NCBI GenBank assembly: GCA_027924645.1
Contig: BSBN01000187.1
Coordinates: 16,944,001-17,008,000 of the forward strand
Length of the DNA: 64,000 bases
Direction of reading: 5' to 3'
Origin: Cunninghamia lanceolata
Taxonomy: Eukaryota; Streptophyta; Pinopsida; Cupressales; Cupressaceae
Part shown: positions 12,401-23,330 of the stretch, in pieces
Numbering within the stretch: position 1 is the stretch's first letter
How the letters are laid out: each line of letters begins with the position of its first letter
The notes under the pieces: model-generated
The model's database searches: none
The model's input: only the letters and a program-made list of their open reading frames with translations
What the model was told of the DNA's origin: nothing
Position numbers and translations under genes: made by a program

Positions 12401-14357
12401 GCTTCTTTCACCAACTGAAAATAAAATGATTTGGAGTAAGGTGCAGCCCAAAGTCTTCACGTATACGCCAAGATGAGATAATTAGATCAAAGATAACAAC
12501 TTGCATCACAAAGTCTTTAAGCTATTTCTCATTCACGAACACAACACAATTCTCACAAATGATTTTATACCTCAAAGTCTATTAAGATCATATTTAGAAT
12601 ACTCCTTAATCACTTGAAATAAACTCTCACACTTCAATTATTTATCAAAGATAATATGATAGCAAAGACTAGGAACAATTCTATCACAAAACAAATCACT
12701 CCAAGACAAAGATTCGAATTGAACTTCCTTTCTTTTATTGATAAATATTTGAAAATTGATTTTCACAAATAAGCACAAAGTCTCAACTTGCTTTTCAATT
12801 CGAATGTGTTTTCTTGCAAATAGATAAAAAAGATTGATAATTACAAAAGAGCTCTCTCATACTTATAGGTGAGAGTCAAGAGCTAATCTAGGAAAAAGTC
12901 TAAATACTTTGACTTATTCAACAAAAGATTCCTTATTGATTTAGGACTTCCTTTGTTCACACATGTAATTACATTCTTGAAAACTACATGTGGACATGTC
13001 CAAAACTAAATACAAAGTGCATGTAAAAATATATGAAAATTTTGCTAAGGCACGAACATCTGGATTAACTTTCACCACCATCTTTCTTGAGAAAATCCTC
13101 ATAAATTGTCAACACAGATTGCATCTCAAGACTGTCTGGACCAGAAGTGTTCTTAGAATGACATCAGCTTTGGTTATTGCATCCTTCACTGTAGTAGCTG
13201 CTTTCTCATGACTTATCAATTTAGCCTTCAGATTATCCAGAGTCAATTGATTGTCCAGTAGGATATCCAAAGAAGTGACTGAAAAAGCTTTCTCTTTAAA
13301 ATCTCTCTGAATCAAATTTTTGAATTCTTGGATCATTTCATCAGCGGATAGAAATTGATGATCATCACCTGTCAGTTTGCATGGAAGTTCCTCCAACTTA
13401 TGAAGAAGATCAACATCACTATCCAAATTGAGCTCCCGGAAACTTTGTAAATCCTTGATCAAATATTTCAACACATTACTATGATGAATCAATGACTCTT
13501 TGGTTTCCACATATGATTCACGGTTTGAAATAATGACAGTTGATACCAAGGTTTTCACCTTCATCTTCTTCATGTTGGTCCATTTCTCAAGACTTGCATC
13601 CAAATACTCAATCTCCAGAGACAAAACATCAACCAGGTCATCTAACTCAGATCTCACCTTCTCCATTTTTCTTTTCTTCTCAACTGTACTTATCAGAAGA
13701 ATTACCCCTTATGTACGCAACCTTTCAAGATATTCTCTGACTACCTTTCCTCTAGCATGAACCATTTTAACTTTTTGGATGACAAGATCCTCCATAGTGA
13801 TAGCCTTAGGTTCTACTAACTCAGAAGACAAAGTGATCTTCTGTATTATTGTAGCCATTCATTTTGCTCTTGCCTTGCACTGATCCTCCATCTCTTTCTC
13901 ATGATCAAATTTTACAATCAGAGAATTAAGGGTTGACTGCACATCGGCCTTAGCACTTTCATGAATGATTTTCCCTAGCTCAATCCTAGAGATTGAATAA
14001 TCACTCATATTTAAATCCTCAATGGTTGCATCTGGTAGAGGTTGAGAAATTTCTACATACTTATGACCTTTATCTTCCAGCAGCTAGGAGAGAGTCTTAG
14101 GCTTCTTCTTAGTCTTTGCCTTAACAGGTGTCAACTTCTCAAAGTTAAAGTCATCTGGAGAGATGGCTTGCTTATTTCTTTTTGGAGTATAAGATTAGAG
14201 CCACAGAGGAAGCACTAATAAACTAGCACTTAGATTAGAATCCATTACTATTACAGAAGGAGTTACACTCACACTGGTTGTAGTAATAATTGGAGAAGTG
14301 TTTGTAAAGATGGCACCTGGCACATTGACATTTGCAGCCTACTTAGTACTTGAAACA
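9471..14357. repeat. Tandem duplication, copy 2 (family B unit)
   Basis: Second copy of the ~4.9-kb unit. Bases 9822-14357 match 1-55 plus 5012-9470. Bases 9471-9821 have no partner in the window and would correspond to sequence left of base 1. The target GGAGGAGACTATGGC near 9871-9885 is uninterrupted, which dates the insertion of element A in copy 1 to after the duplication or shows loss here. Confidence 0.75.
10103..13058 (-). repeat. Family B putative LTR, copy 2
   Basis: Matches 5243-8172 over its full length with a few percent difference. It contains the palindromic GACCC…GGGTC site at 10427-10444. Non-coding and AT-rich. The right boundary is inferred. Confidence 0.5.
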
Positions 14358-16501
14358 AATTGATCCAAAATTGTTTGATCACCAATATCATAAGAAGAAG
14401 AAGATAAAATTCGTATAGATCCTGAAGAACCAAAAACAACATCAAAGGTAGCCTTAGGACTATCAAAAATTATCCTAGAAGAAGATGGTGAAGAACCAGA
14501 AGATGGGATGATAATTGGAAACAATGGGATAGAAACTCGAGGTTCTTGTGTCATGTCGTTTTTAGGAGACATGGTTGGTTCCTCTATCTATTCTTGTTCA
14601 CCTTCTTTCTTTGCTTCCTATTCATCCTCCTTTTCCTCTGAAGACTTCTCTTCAATAGCCATTTCCACATCAGTAGGCTCCTCAGTTGTCTGCTCTTCTA
14701 TTTCCATTTCTTCTCCACTTGGCTCTTCCTTAGTCACTTTAGCTTTGCTTCCTTTTGATACAAACTCTATTTTAGGCTTAGGAGCTTTAGAAGAACTCGG
14801 TGCATCACTCTTATTTTTTGTTCTTCTTTCTTCCTTTTTACCTGTTTGCTCAAGAGTGTCCTCCTCAAAGCCAGTGATAAAATCCTTCAACTGAATCCCT
14901 TTGTCTTTTATCCATACATTTGTATTTGCCAAGATAGGCTCAAATCTTTTCCTTATTGAAGTAAATTCTTTCTTTGACCATAGAACAACAAGCAAAGGAG
15001 AACCCTCAACATTCTCATTAACATATTTGGGATTCACGATGTCTTCATCATCTACCATTCCCTCTGGGATATCAACCAATCCTAAGTCTTCAATTTGACT
15101 TAGTGTTAACCTGTAGTAGTCCAGTTTCCTGATCTCCTCTTGAATTCTCAACTCAGCCCATACATCTTCCAACATAGGGATATGTGATAAAGACTTTATC
15201 TTTATCTTGTCCTTTACCCTCTTGAAGTCAAAGTTACTTCTCCTCTTGAAATGCTTCATTGTTACTAGTTGCATCTCAGTTTCAAGAGCCTTGGCCTTGG
15301 CAAAAGTAGCAATGGAGTACCTGCCAATCTCAATGGGAAACTTGAAACCAGGTTTCTTCAACTCCATTTCCTTGTTATGCACAATAATCATTTGCTAGCA
15401 TAATTCCATCAGGAAAATTTTATCACTAGGAAATTTGGGCAACATATATGGATATCCTTGAAAATAACCAACCCTCATATAAGTGAAAGTTGGGAATTGA
15501 AGATACAAACAACCAAAATTGTTCACATCTTCCCAAGCTTCAGCTAAAACTCTCTTCTGCTCTAGTTAAGGATCAAAAAGACACATAAACACTGCAAAGA
15601 AAGCATCATTTACCCTCCAGAAGTGATGGATTGATCCCTTTAGAGTCAACTAGGGGTAGTATTGGTACACAAGTACAACTCTTTGGTCTCCTTCTAATGT
15701 TAATCCTAGGAAACTTCTCATCAAAGCAGCTGCATGGACCAGATAGGATGTCATGTAGAATTTGGAGGTTGTAGATACTTTGGTCAATTACTCATGAAGA
15801 GCATTACTTATCTGCTCATCCCAAAAGATCTTTTGCTTTCCTTGGAGGATGAGTTTCATATAAGGGTACATCTAGTCATGAAAAGTGGAGAAAGAAGAAA
15901 AACCCCTAACTCTGCTAAGAAGAGTTATTAGATCACTGACCTCTTCCACAAAATCACTTCTTTAGAAACTTTTAGGCCATCTAGAAATATTTGGCCTAGC
16001 AATTTTCAACCATTTAGTATTTATGACCTTTGCTTTCTCAGTATCTTTATCATACTCCTTCTGAGAAATATTAAAGTCAATCTCTGCACAATCTTATGCA
16101 CCAGGACACATGAAGACTTTGTCCATGAATTATGCATCTAACCTCAGAATCACATTACCTTGAGCATCTACAACTATTCTATTATTCTTGTTATAGAAAT
16201 GAGCCACCTGAAGAACAAATTTAGGATTATGTGCTGGTACAGGAAAGGAAGCAACCAAATGAATATTACTCTCCACAATTCTCTTAATGTAATGACTTGG
16301 AGATTCTTGCTTTGTCCTCTCCATGAACTTGGCCATATCCACATGACCAATTTTTTTATCCCAGATTTCATCCACATTAGATGTGATAGAGGTCATGGGA
16401 AACACTCCCTGGTATTTATACTTCATGGCTTTAGCTTTCTTCATGGAAGGATCAGTCATCTGAAACACAAACTCCCTTGGTTGAAACATAGATCTCGGCA
16501 A
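13064..16501 (-). pseudogene. Family B internal ORF(s), unknown function, nonsense-broken
   Basis: Reading right to left: 16130-16501 (starts MPRSMFQPREF; a globular-looking segment), several broken stretches to 15400, 14618-15391 (257 residues, ending in a strongly acidic/Ser-rich tail), 14339-14572 (Ser/Pro-rich), then the Lys/Glu-rich helical part shared with copy 1 (13109-14340). Many internal stops are TAG or TAA, one change from Gln codons. No retroviral enzyme motif is visible. The layout (globular N-part, low-complexity acidic tail, coiled-coil C-part) recalls the two unknown ORFs of element G, but I see no clear sequence match. It may be an accessory protein of a non-autonomous LTR family. 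Confidence 0.5.
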
Positions 16502-16649
16502 TCTTGCAGAAGAAATTGCAACATAAAAGGTATGATTTTGCAGTGTTAGGGAAAATTTGGCAAATGGGGAACTACAATGTTGACAATCATGATCAGTAGC
16601 ACGAGGTTGGCATGGCTAGAGAGCAATAAAAGCGAGTAACTGAGTGAAA

Positions 16650-17250
16650 GCAGGTGAAAGTTAACAAATGCAGAAATTCTCCAAAGTTAGAGAATTTTGG
16701 GAAAGTCATGCAAGGGCAGCAAAAATTGCCGCCTCTGCATGTAGGGGAAATATTCTTTGATGCAAGAGTGGGGAAAATTACTGTCAGTGCATTTGGAGGT
16801 AAAACTTTTGCAAAGTGTACAGGCGATCAAAATAGCCAACAGTGTATTTGGTAGAATTCACATATATGCATTGGTGGGCAAAAACACCGACCATGCATAT
16901 TTATACTTTAGGAAACTTGTTTGTACATTTTGATGTAAGGGCGGAAAAATTTGCTGCCCCTACATATGGGTAGAACTCAAAGTAACTTCTGTGTATGGGC
17001 GGCGAAAATCACTGCCCTTACACTTTCAGGAAATATTGAGTCTTTAACATGGGCAGAAAAAATGCCGCCCCTACATCGCTTAAGGGGAAATACACTAAGT
17101 TCCTAACATGGGCGGTGAAAATTCCCGCTCATGCACGAGACACGTCAAATTACATTAGTTGTTAGGCCGGTGAAAATCACCGCCAATGTAATAAGGGTAA
17201 ACTCTTTAAGCAAAGGATAGAATGGGCAAAAATCGTCGTCTATACATCTA
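16650..17250. repeat. Tandem array, ~55-60-bp units, each with a GC-rich hairpin
   Basis: About ten degenerate units start near 16714, 16767, 16822, 16874, 16939, 16997, 17051, 17110, 17165 and 17224. The core is like GGGCGG(C/T)(A/G)AAAAT(T/C)(G/A)CCGCCC followed by (C/T)TACAT, a short inverted repeat with an A/T loop. The best palindrome is GGCCGGTGAAAATCACCGCC at about 17164-17183. Spacers between hairpins are AT-rich and poorly conserved. Confidence 0.8.
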
Positions 17251-17403
17251 AAGATCCAATTTTAAAAGAGAACGAACTATCGACGATAACCATCGATCAT
17301 ACGTGAAGCAAACACTAAACATTTTACAACAAAAACCCTAGACAAAAAGGGCACAAACAAATGATCCTAAACATGGTAAAAAATCACTGAAACTAAAAGA
17401 AAT
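17251..17403. other. No gene; AT-rich spacer before the SINE
   Basis: Contains a small inverted repeat (CTATCGACGATAACCATCGAT, about 17278-17298) and no ORF of note. Confidence 0.5.
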
Positions 17404-17412
17404 AAAAGACTT

Positions 17413-17647
17413 TGTCCCCGCGGGTTAGCGGAGTTGGCTTGAGTCTCGAGTTTGCTCCCCGAGGTCTTGGGTTTGACTCTCGCTAGTCTGTGAAATTATT
17501 TGGCCACGCACACCTGGGGGCGGGTGCTGATTGCAGCGTGGCTCTAGGGATTAGTCTCGCCCCCCGCTCACCCCTACCTGAACCAGTGTAAGGTCAGGGC
17601 GCTGGGCGGGGGTTGCAGGGATACCCTGGGACAAAAAAAAAAAGACA
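17413..17647 (+). mobile_element. tRNA-derived SINE
   Basis: A 235-bp GC-rich unit. Its head resembles a tRNA gene: an A-box-like TTAGCGGAGTTGG near 17426 and a B-box-like GGTTTGACTCTC near 17469, the internal RNA polymerase III promoter layout. It ends in an A-rich tail (17631-17647). Target duplications AAAAGACTT flank it (17404-17412 and 17648-17656), a length typical of LINE-driven insertion. No protein is encoded. The tRNA-unrelated body is not a family I recognise. Confidence 0.88.
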
Positions 17648-17656
17648 AAAAGACTT

Positions 17657-18009
17657 AAATTAAGAATTGCCTAGGATTTATACAGAAAAATTGATAGAAT
17701 TTAAATCTAATGATTTCGATAGAGAAAAATGATATATTCATATGAAGATATAGCTATAAGCCCTAACTCAAAACCACGAAGGAATAAAGATAGAAAAACT
17801 TACTAGGATAAGAGACAAACAATGACACTAAGAAAAATTTGATCCGCCACGCGTGCCAGGAGGTTCGTGGGTTTTGCTAGGTGACCTGAGGAATCACAGA
17901 GGAAGGAAAGAAAAATAGAAATGAAAAATAAAATGTTTAAAATCAATTAAAAAGCTTTTACAAGACTAAACTTGAAGTGCATTTATTGCAGTTTGTGTGA
18001 ACTGAAAGA
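17657..18009. other. No gene seen
   Basis: AT-rich sequence between the SINE and the second part of the hairpin array. A short GC-richer patch at 17845-17885 has no recognisable feature. Confidence 0.5.
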
Positions 18010-18145
18010 TGCTCGAGCGGCTAAAATCGCAGCCCCTACACATTTGAGGGAAACAATATACATGGGTGGAAAAAATTGCCGCCCTTGCATATGACAAGGG
18101 TATTAACATGCATCGGTGTTAAATTTTTCTGCCTGTGCATGTGAC
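18010..18145. repeat. Hairpin array, second block (three units)
   Basis: Three further units with the same core at about 18015, 18064 and 18111, spaced ~48 bp. The SINE and ~350 bp of other sequence separate them from the main array. Confidence 0.7.
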
Positions 18146-18390
18146 TCAAAATACTCTAACTCCTGAAAACAGCAAAGTCAATTCCTTGATTCATTTACGA
18201 TTATGAATTTGTTACACAAACTCTGAGAAACTGAAATGAGGAAGTACTAGGATAGATTCTCTGGAACTAGGGGACCACGTATGAGGAAAAATTAATTCAC
18301 CTCATTTTGCATACTTAGAGTTGTAGGCTACGAAATAAACAAGTTTTGTAGGGGTCATCCTAAAAAATCGAGCGCAACTAATTTTGAGGA

Positions 18391-18564
18391 TAACAAATTG
18401 TTTGGCCCTTAAAATCATAGCATAAAGAAGGATCTTAGTTCTATAAATAATTTCAATATGATTTAAGGCATGGTTCTATGAACACTTATAGAGGTAATAT
18501 GGAAAAGCTAAAGGACTTTCAAGAATGGTGAAAGGTTCACAGGAACAGTAATTTTGTTATCCCT
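18391..18564. repeat. Repeat D, copy 1, left part
   Basis: Matches 35634-35740 (from AATTGTTTGGCCC) and, at its right end (AGGAACAGTAATTTTG), 51078-51106. It continues after element C at 26495. Nothing coding is seen. The 18146-18390 stretch before it is also featureless. Confidence 0.65.
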
Positions 18565-19828
18565 TGTTATGTATGAAAAAGAGAATGAAGAAGACTAGCA
18601 TGCACACTAGATCAAACCCTCTTCCACAATAGCATTCAAGGAAAAGATTGAGCCAAATCAATATCAAATGGAGGTGGACATGGCTATAGATCTTGTACTC
18701 AAGAGTGCTATGGAAAGATCTAATTTAATCAAGCCTTTTTATCAAACCCTAGGTCAATGATACACAAAAACCTACTTCCATAAAGATCTGATCATAACAT
18801 AAGATATACAACAGATAATCAGAAACCAATTGCACATGAGTGATTAAAAAGATGTCAAAACTTGTGTCCTAGCAGCAGAGATATCAGAGGATGCCGATGG
18901 TAGCACCCACGTCCCGAAAGGTGGAATCTTCAAAAACTGTAAACTAGAGAAATGTTACAGAGACTGCCCTAATGTCAAATCTGAAGTTGGCTAAGATGGA
19001 AGGACTATTTCAGGAGCACCCACATCCTGTATGGAGGAATATTCCTAAAATGTTGTCAGATCTCGAAACCCTAATCCTTGCTCAGTCTTCTTGTGTCTTC
19101 ACTTTTCTAGATCTCGCAACTATAACCTGCACACAAGAATAAAAGGTGTTTGGAGGTTATGGTGTTTAGGGACTTGCCTCAATCAAATCTTGGGATAACA
19201 TTCGAGTTTCCTAGCACCGTTGTTTGATAAAGAGTGTGTTCCCTTGTAGGGCAGAGGTTAAACCCAAATCAATGAGATGAAATCAAATGATGATGAACAC
19301 AAATGATATCACCTATGTGATGAAACCCTTAAGAGGATGAATGTTGTTCAATTCATAAGGAGATATAGATGATAACTTCAAACCTGCAATAACAAACACA
19401 ATGACAATACAAATCTACTCTAGAATCATGATGAATGCTTTGAATGCTCTTTACTCTGATGCTTCAAGTTGGCTATCTCTATCTAGGATCATAATGAATC
19501 CAAAAACATAATTATATATGCTTTCTCGCTAACATTCGTGAAATTAACCAAAAGAGACGACAAGGAGAAACCTTTTTAAAGGTCTTATGCTGACATACAT
19601 TTGAATTTGCCCCGACCAATCAGTGAAGACTTCGGTGCACATGCCCAAGTCCCAAGGCACCTTTTTAGTCTAGTGTAAGGTAAAGTATAGGCCCCTTGTT
19701 CCCAATTTGCATTGGTTTCAAGGTATTTTGCATCAGGATGAATATTTAGAATGTATAATGTGATCACGAGGACCTAGGAGCTAAATGAGGAGGCAAAAAG
19801 ACATGTGTCCACTTTTTACTCCATAACA
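18565..19828 (-). repeat. Element C 3' LTR
   Basis: Direct repeat of 25233-26494 with several percent divergence. A purine-rich minus-strand tract (GTGGAGGCTAAA, 19829-19840) adjoins its internal edge, consistent with a polypurine tract. Confidence 0.85.
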
Positions 19829-20159
19829 TTTAGCCTCCACTTTAATGTGTGTACAATCTTACAATCAGTACATGCATTAAAGTACAGTTGAAGCACATCA
19901 AACACAAAAAACTAGAGCGAAGACAGACCCTAAGTTTGGAAGAACCATTTCTAGCCCCCAAGCTTAGGCAAACATAAGAAAACACTTGACATTCACGCAA
20001 AACACAGACAATATAGTAAGGAAGCATGTAATACACAGAGAATATAGTAAGGAAGACAGTGAAAGGCGCGTAATACATGAAGAAGACATGAACGCAATCA
20101 TGTAATACACAAGGTATACATGAAGAGAAAACATTATTAAACAATTATATAACCCTAAC

Positions 20160-20500
20160 TAGGCGATGGGGGAGCTAATCGCTACACGCTGCCATCAAAA
20201 GCACGCAAAACACACAGCATGGGGGGAGCTCATTTCTACGCACCGCCACAAAGACATGCAAGACACATGAAAAACACACAAGACACATAAGAAAGACACA
20301 TGGAGAACACACAGAATACACGAGCACTGTAGAGTATGTTGTCGACACACTATACGTCTTATACACAACAAACATGGGTGATGGGAAGGAGCTCATCGCT
20401 ACACTCCACCATCTAAGACATGCCAAACACACTTGATGTTTGAGCTATGCTATCACAACCACCAAATACATGCTTAAGGGTGAATAACTCAAGATCCAAC
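20160..20500. repeat. Low-complexity ACACA/AGACACA-rich stretch in element C
   Basis: Simple-sequence-like tract inside the element 3' region (for example 20238-20320, repeated ACACATGAA/AGACACATAAG words). ORFs read through it (19842-20144 and 20175-20432) are Cys/Val/Leu-rich low-complexity translations and are not supported as genes. Confidence 0.6.
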
Positions 20501-20770
20501 CCCACCTCCACAGAGGACTTTTAAAAGGATGTGCAACCGCTCACGGGAAGACACAATCCCGCCTTCCACAGAAGGGTTTTCAAAATGCAACCCCACCTAC
20601 ATCTGCAGATACCCTACGATGAAAAGGAAGCATGCGCACAAAGTATACAACCCCACATGTATCATACAGATGCCTTATAGTGAAAAGGAGGTATATGCAA
20701 AACAAAAAAAAGTACACAACACGACCTACATCCACAGATGCCTTATGGTGAAAAGGAAGCATACACAAAC
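20495..20770. repeat. Degenerate ~60-69-bp tandem repeats in element C
   Basis: Units beginning CAACCCCACCT or similar start near 20496, 20588, 20648 and 20717, each followed by a CAGATGCC(T)TA-GTGAAAAGGA segment. They lie in the non-coding 3' part of the element. Confidence 0.65.
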
Positions 20771-21720
20771 ACACTTTATCAATAATATCTAAAATATCCA
20801 AATATTTACTACAATATATGCCCCCATCTTAGAGTGGTTGCTACTACTTGCCGGTATCAAAAACATTTAAGGTAAAGTTGAAAACATGTGAGGGAACAAG
20901 AGATTTTGCAGAGCCTATGCCCCAAAGTGACATGTGCTTGCAATCACCGATTGTTCCCAACAATCACACACCTTAGTATCAAATTCTAATAATCAATAAC
21001 AACAATAAGATAACATAGCACATAAACAAAGCAAGGCTACACTTACGAGTTCGGAACCGAGTATAGCCGTTAGGTTATACTTCAGGTATCTCAAAACTGA
21101 GTGTAGCGACAAGGTGAGATACAAAAAATTCCAAAGTGCATAGAAGCAGATTTACAAAGGCTTGTTACAAGAACTTCACAGCATGATACACATCATGACA
21201 CAAAATGATTCTACTAGTCAAGTGTCAGTAACATATTAACCCTATCTTCATACATGGACTAGGTCCATTTTTATTCTTGTAGTAGGGACGCATGATCCTT
21301 ATCAGTTTTTATTTGTTATCGTCATCCACCAACTAGTAGAGCCATAAAAGAAAGAAATCATGAAAAATGAGAGAGGAGACAAAGGTGACTTAGGTCCACA
21401 ATGTGGGAAGATGCCCCCCAAGACAACTTCCACAACACTATACTCCCAAAGCACCACACACAACAACTGAAATAAGAGAGAGGATAATAGAAGAATGGAG
21501 AAACAAGTAGAAGAAGTATCACAACAGAGGTGGTCTCCTTGTATCCTTGACCTTACAAGAGTATCAAGGGTCATCGAAGGAGGCCAAAACAAACATTTAA
21601 CACTACATGGGGGAACACAACACAACACTATCAACATATGTATATAGGAGGAGGCCACCCTTGAGAGAAACTGGAATAAGTGCTACATCGATTATGGCCA
21701 AATGAGGGAGAAATACTTAC

Positions 21721-22680
21721 CTACTTCAACGAGATATTTCCTGGTGGACAATCCATGTCTATCATCTCAAGATATATCATATTGAATGTTGGACTTGTTG
21801 ATATTGTATTAACATTAAGTTTAGGAAAACGATAAGCTTTGGTGGGCTTCAAAGAACAGTATCGCATACCAGTCGAGTAGTTAATTGCAACAGCTTGTAA
21901 AGGTACTCTAATTCCTTGTTGGTTTACACCACAATCATTGCCTATATAGTCACAATTTTTGTAAAGGATTTGAAATCCATGACCATAGAGAGACATCTTT
22001 TTAGAAGAAGGTAGGGCCTCATAAGTCTCATATTCTATAGTGTAAGTAAGAGTATTATCCTTTTTTGCGACTAAAGAAACTTTAGGTTTCTTAGGTGTTT
22101 CCAAAGATTGCTTGAATGAGATCGAGGCAACGTTTGATGCTTCAGGATTATTGAGTTTATATTCCCCCAAACAAGCAGGAGTAAAATCTAATGAACCCCA
22201 ATCATCACCAAGAAATGCATTTGATGATGGTTTAGAATCTTGCACAACATTATCTATGGCAAGAGGTATTGATGAATCAACTTTAAAATTATTTAGAGTC
22301 TTATGATTGATAACTTTTTTTTGTCTTTCAATTTGTAAACAACTTTCTGGGTCCGGATCGGCTTCGATGGTGTGTAGTTTATTTTCATAAATAAACTTTA
22401 TTGATCGATGAAGGGTAGATAGAACTACCCCCGTGGCATGAATCCATGGTCTACCAAGAATTATGTTATATGAAAGTGCACCAGGCATGACATGGAAAAG
22501 GGTAGATAATGTCACGGGTCCAAACTTTACAGGTAAAGTTATGGTACCCATTGATTGTCTACTAACGTTATCAAAGCCATGAATGTGAAGTTTATCCAGT
22601 TTGATTAAAGATGTATCAACCTTGATTTTGTGTAACAAATCAATGCCACAAACATTAAGAGCCAATCCATTGTCAATCAT
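21721..22680 (-). pseudogene. Element C protease-region ORF (retropepsin-like), 319 aa
   Basis: Starts in MIDNGLALNVCGIDLL, which fits the active-site strand of plant Ty3/gypsy aspartic proteases where the usual D-S/T-G is D-N-G, and continues to NIILGRPWIHATGVVLSTLHRSIKF (the conserved ILGRxW strand). Upstream residues of the domain are separated by a stop. After the protease part (residues ~1-115) is a linker that ends where reverse transcriptase would be expected. It would cut the Gag-Pol polyprotein if functional. Confidence 0.75.
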
Positions 22681-23330
22681 AACTCACTTTATCAACTTTT
22701 TATTTATTGTGACAAAGATTTCTTAGGTGTTTCCAAAGATTGCTTGAATGAGATCGAGGCAACGTTTGATGCTTCAGGATTATTGAGTTTATATTCCCCC
22801 AAACAAGTAGGAGTAAAATCTAATGAACCCCAGTCGTCACCAAGAAATGCATTTGATGATGGTTTAGAATCTTGCACAACATTATCTGTGGCAAGAGGTA
22901 TTGATGAATCAAGTTTTAAATTATTTAGAGTCTTATGATTGATAACTTGTTTTTGTCTTTCAATTTGTAAACAACTTTCTAGGTCTGGATTGGCTTCGAT
23001 GGTCTGAAGTTTATTTTCATAAATAAACTTTATTGATCGATGAAAAAACTGCCCCCATGGTCTACCAAGAATTATGTTATATGAAAGTGCACCAGGCATG
23101 GCATGGAAAAGGGTAGATAATGTCACAAGTCCAAACTTTACAGGTAAAGTTATGGTACCCATTGATTGTCTACTAACGTTATCAAAGCCATGAATGTGAA
23201 GTTTATCCAGTTTGATTAAAGATGTATCAACCTTGATTTTGTGTAATAGATCAATGCCACAAACATTAAGAGCCAATCCATTGTCAATCATAACTCACTT
23301 TATCAACTTTTTATTTATTATGACAAAGAT
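22087..23330 (-). repeat. Tandem duplication within the protease region of element C
   Basis: About 630 bp are repeated directly: copy one 22087-22718 and copy two 22719-23330. The second copy has a ~20-bp deletion near 23045 that removes the I-H-A-T-G part after ILGRPW. Confidence 0.85.
22704..23291 (-). pseudogene. Second, truncated copy of the element C protease ORF
   Basis: 195 residues almost identical to the start of the 21721-22680 ORF (same MIDNGLALN active site), broken after the ILGRPWGQFF junction and fused to the duplication boundary. It arose from the local duplication and is not a separate gene. Confidence 0.75.

Noticed and set aside
14508..14894. 128-residue Ser-rich plus-strand ORF
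   Set aside because: Antisense shadow of the acidic tail of the family B ORF.
17413..17490. Possible tRNA gene
   Set aside because: A- and B-box-like sequences are present, but no full cloverleaf is evident and the unit ends in an A-rich tail with target duplications; it is a SINE.
19842..20432. Cys/Val-rich minus-strand ORFs
   Set aside because: Translations of ACACA-type low-complexity sequence within element C.
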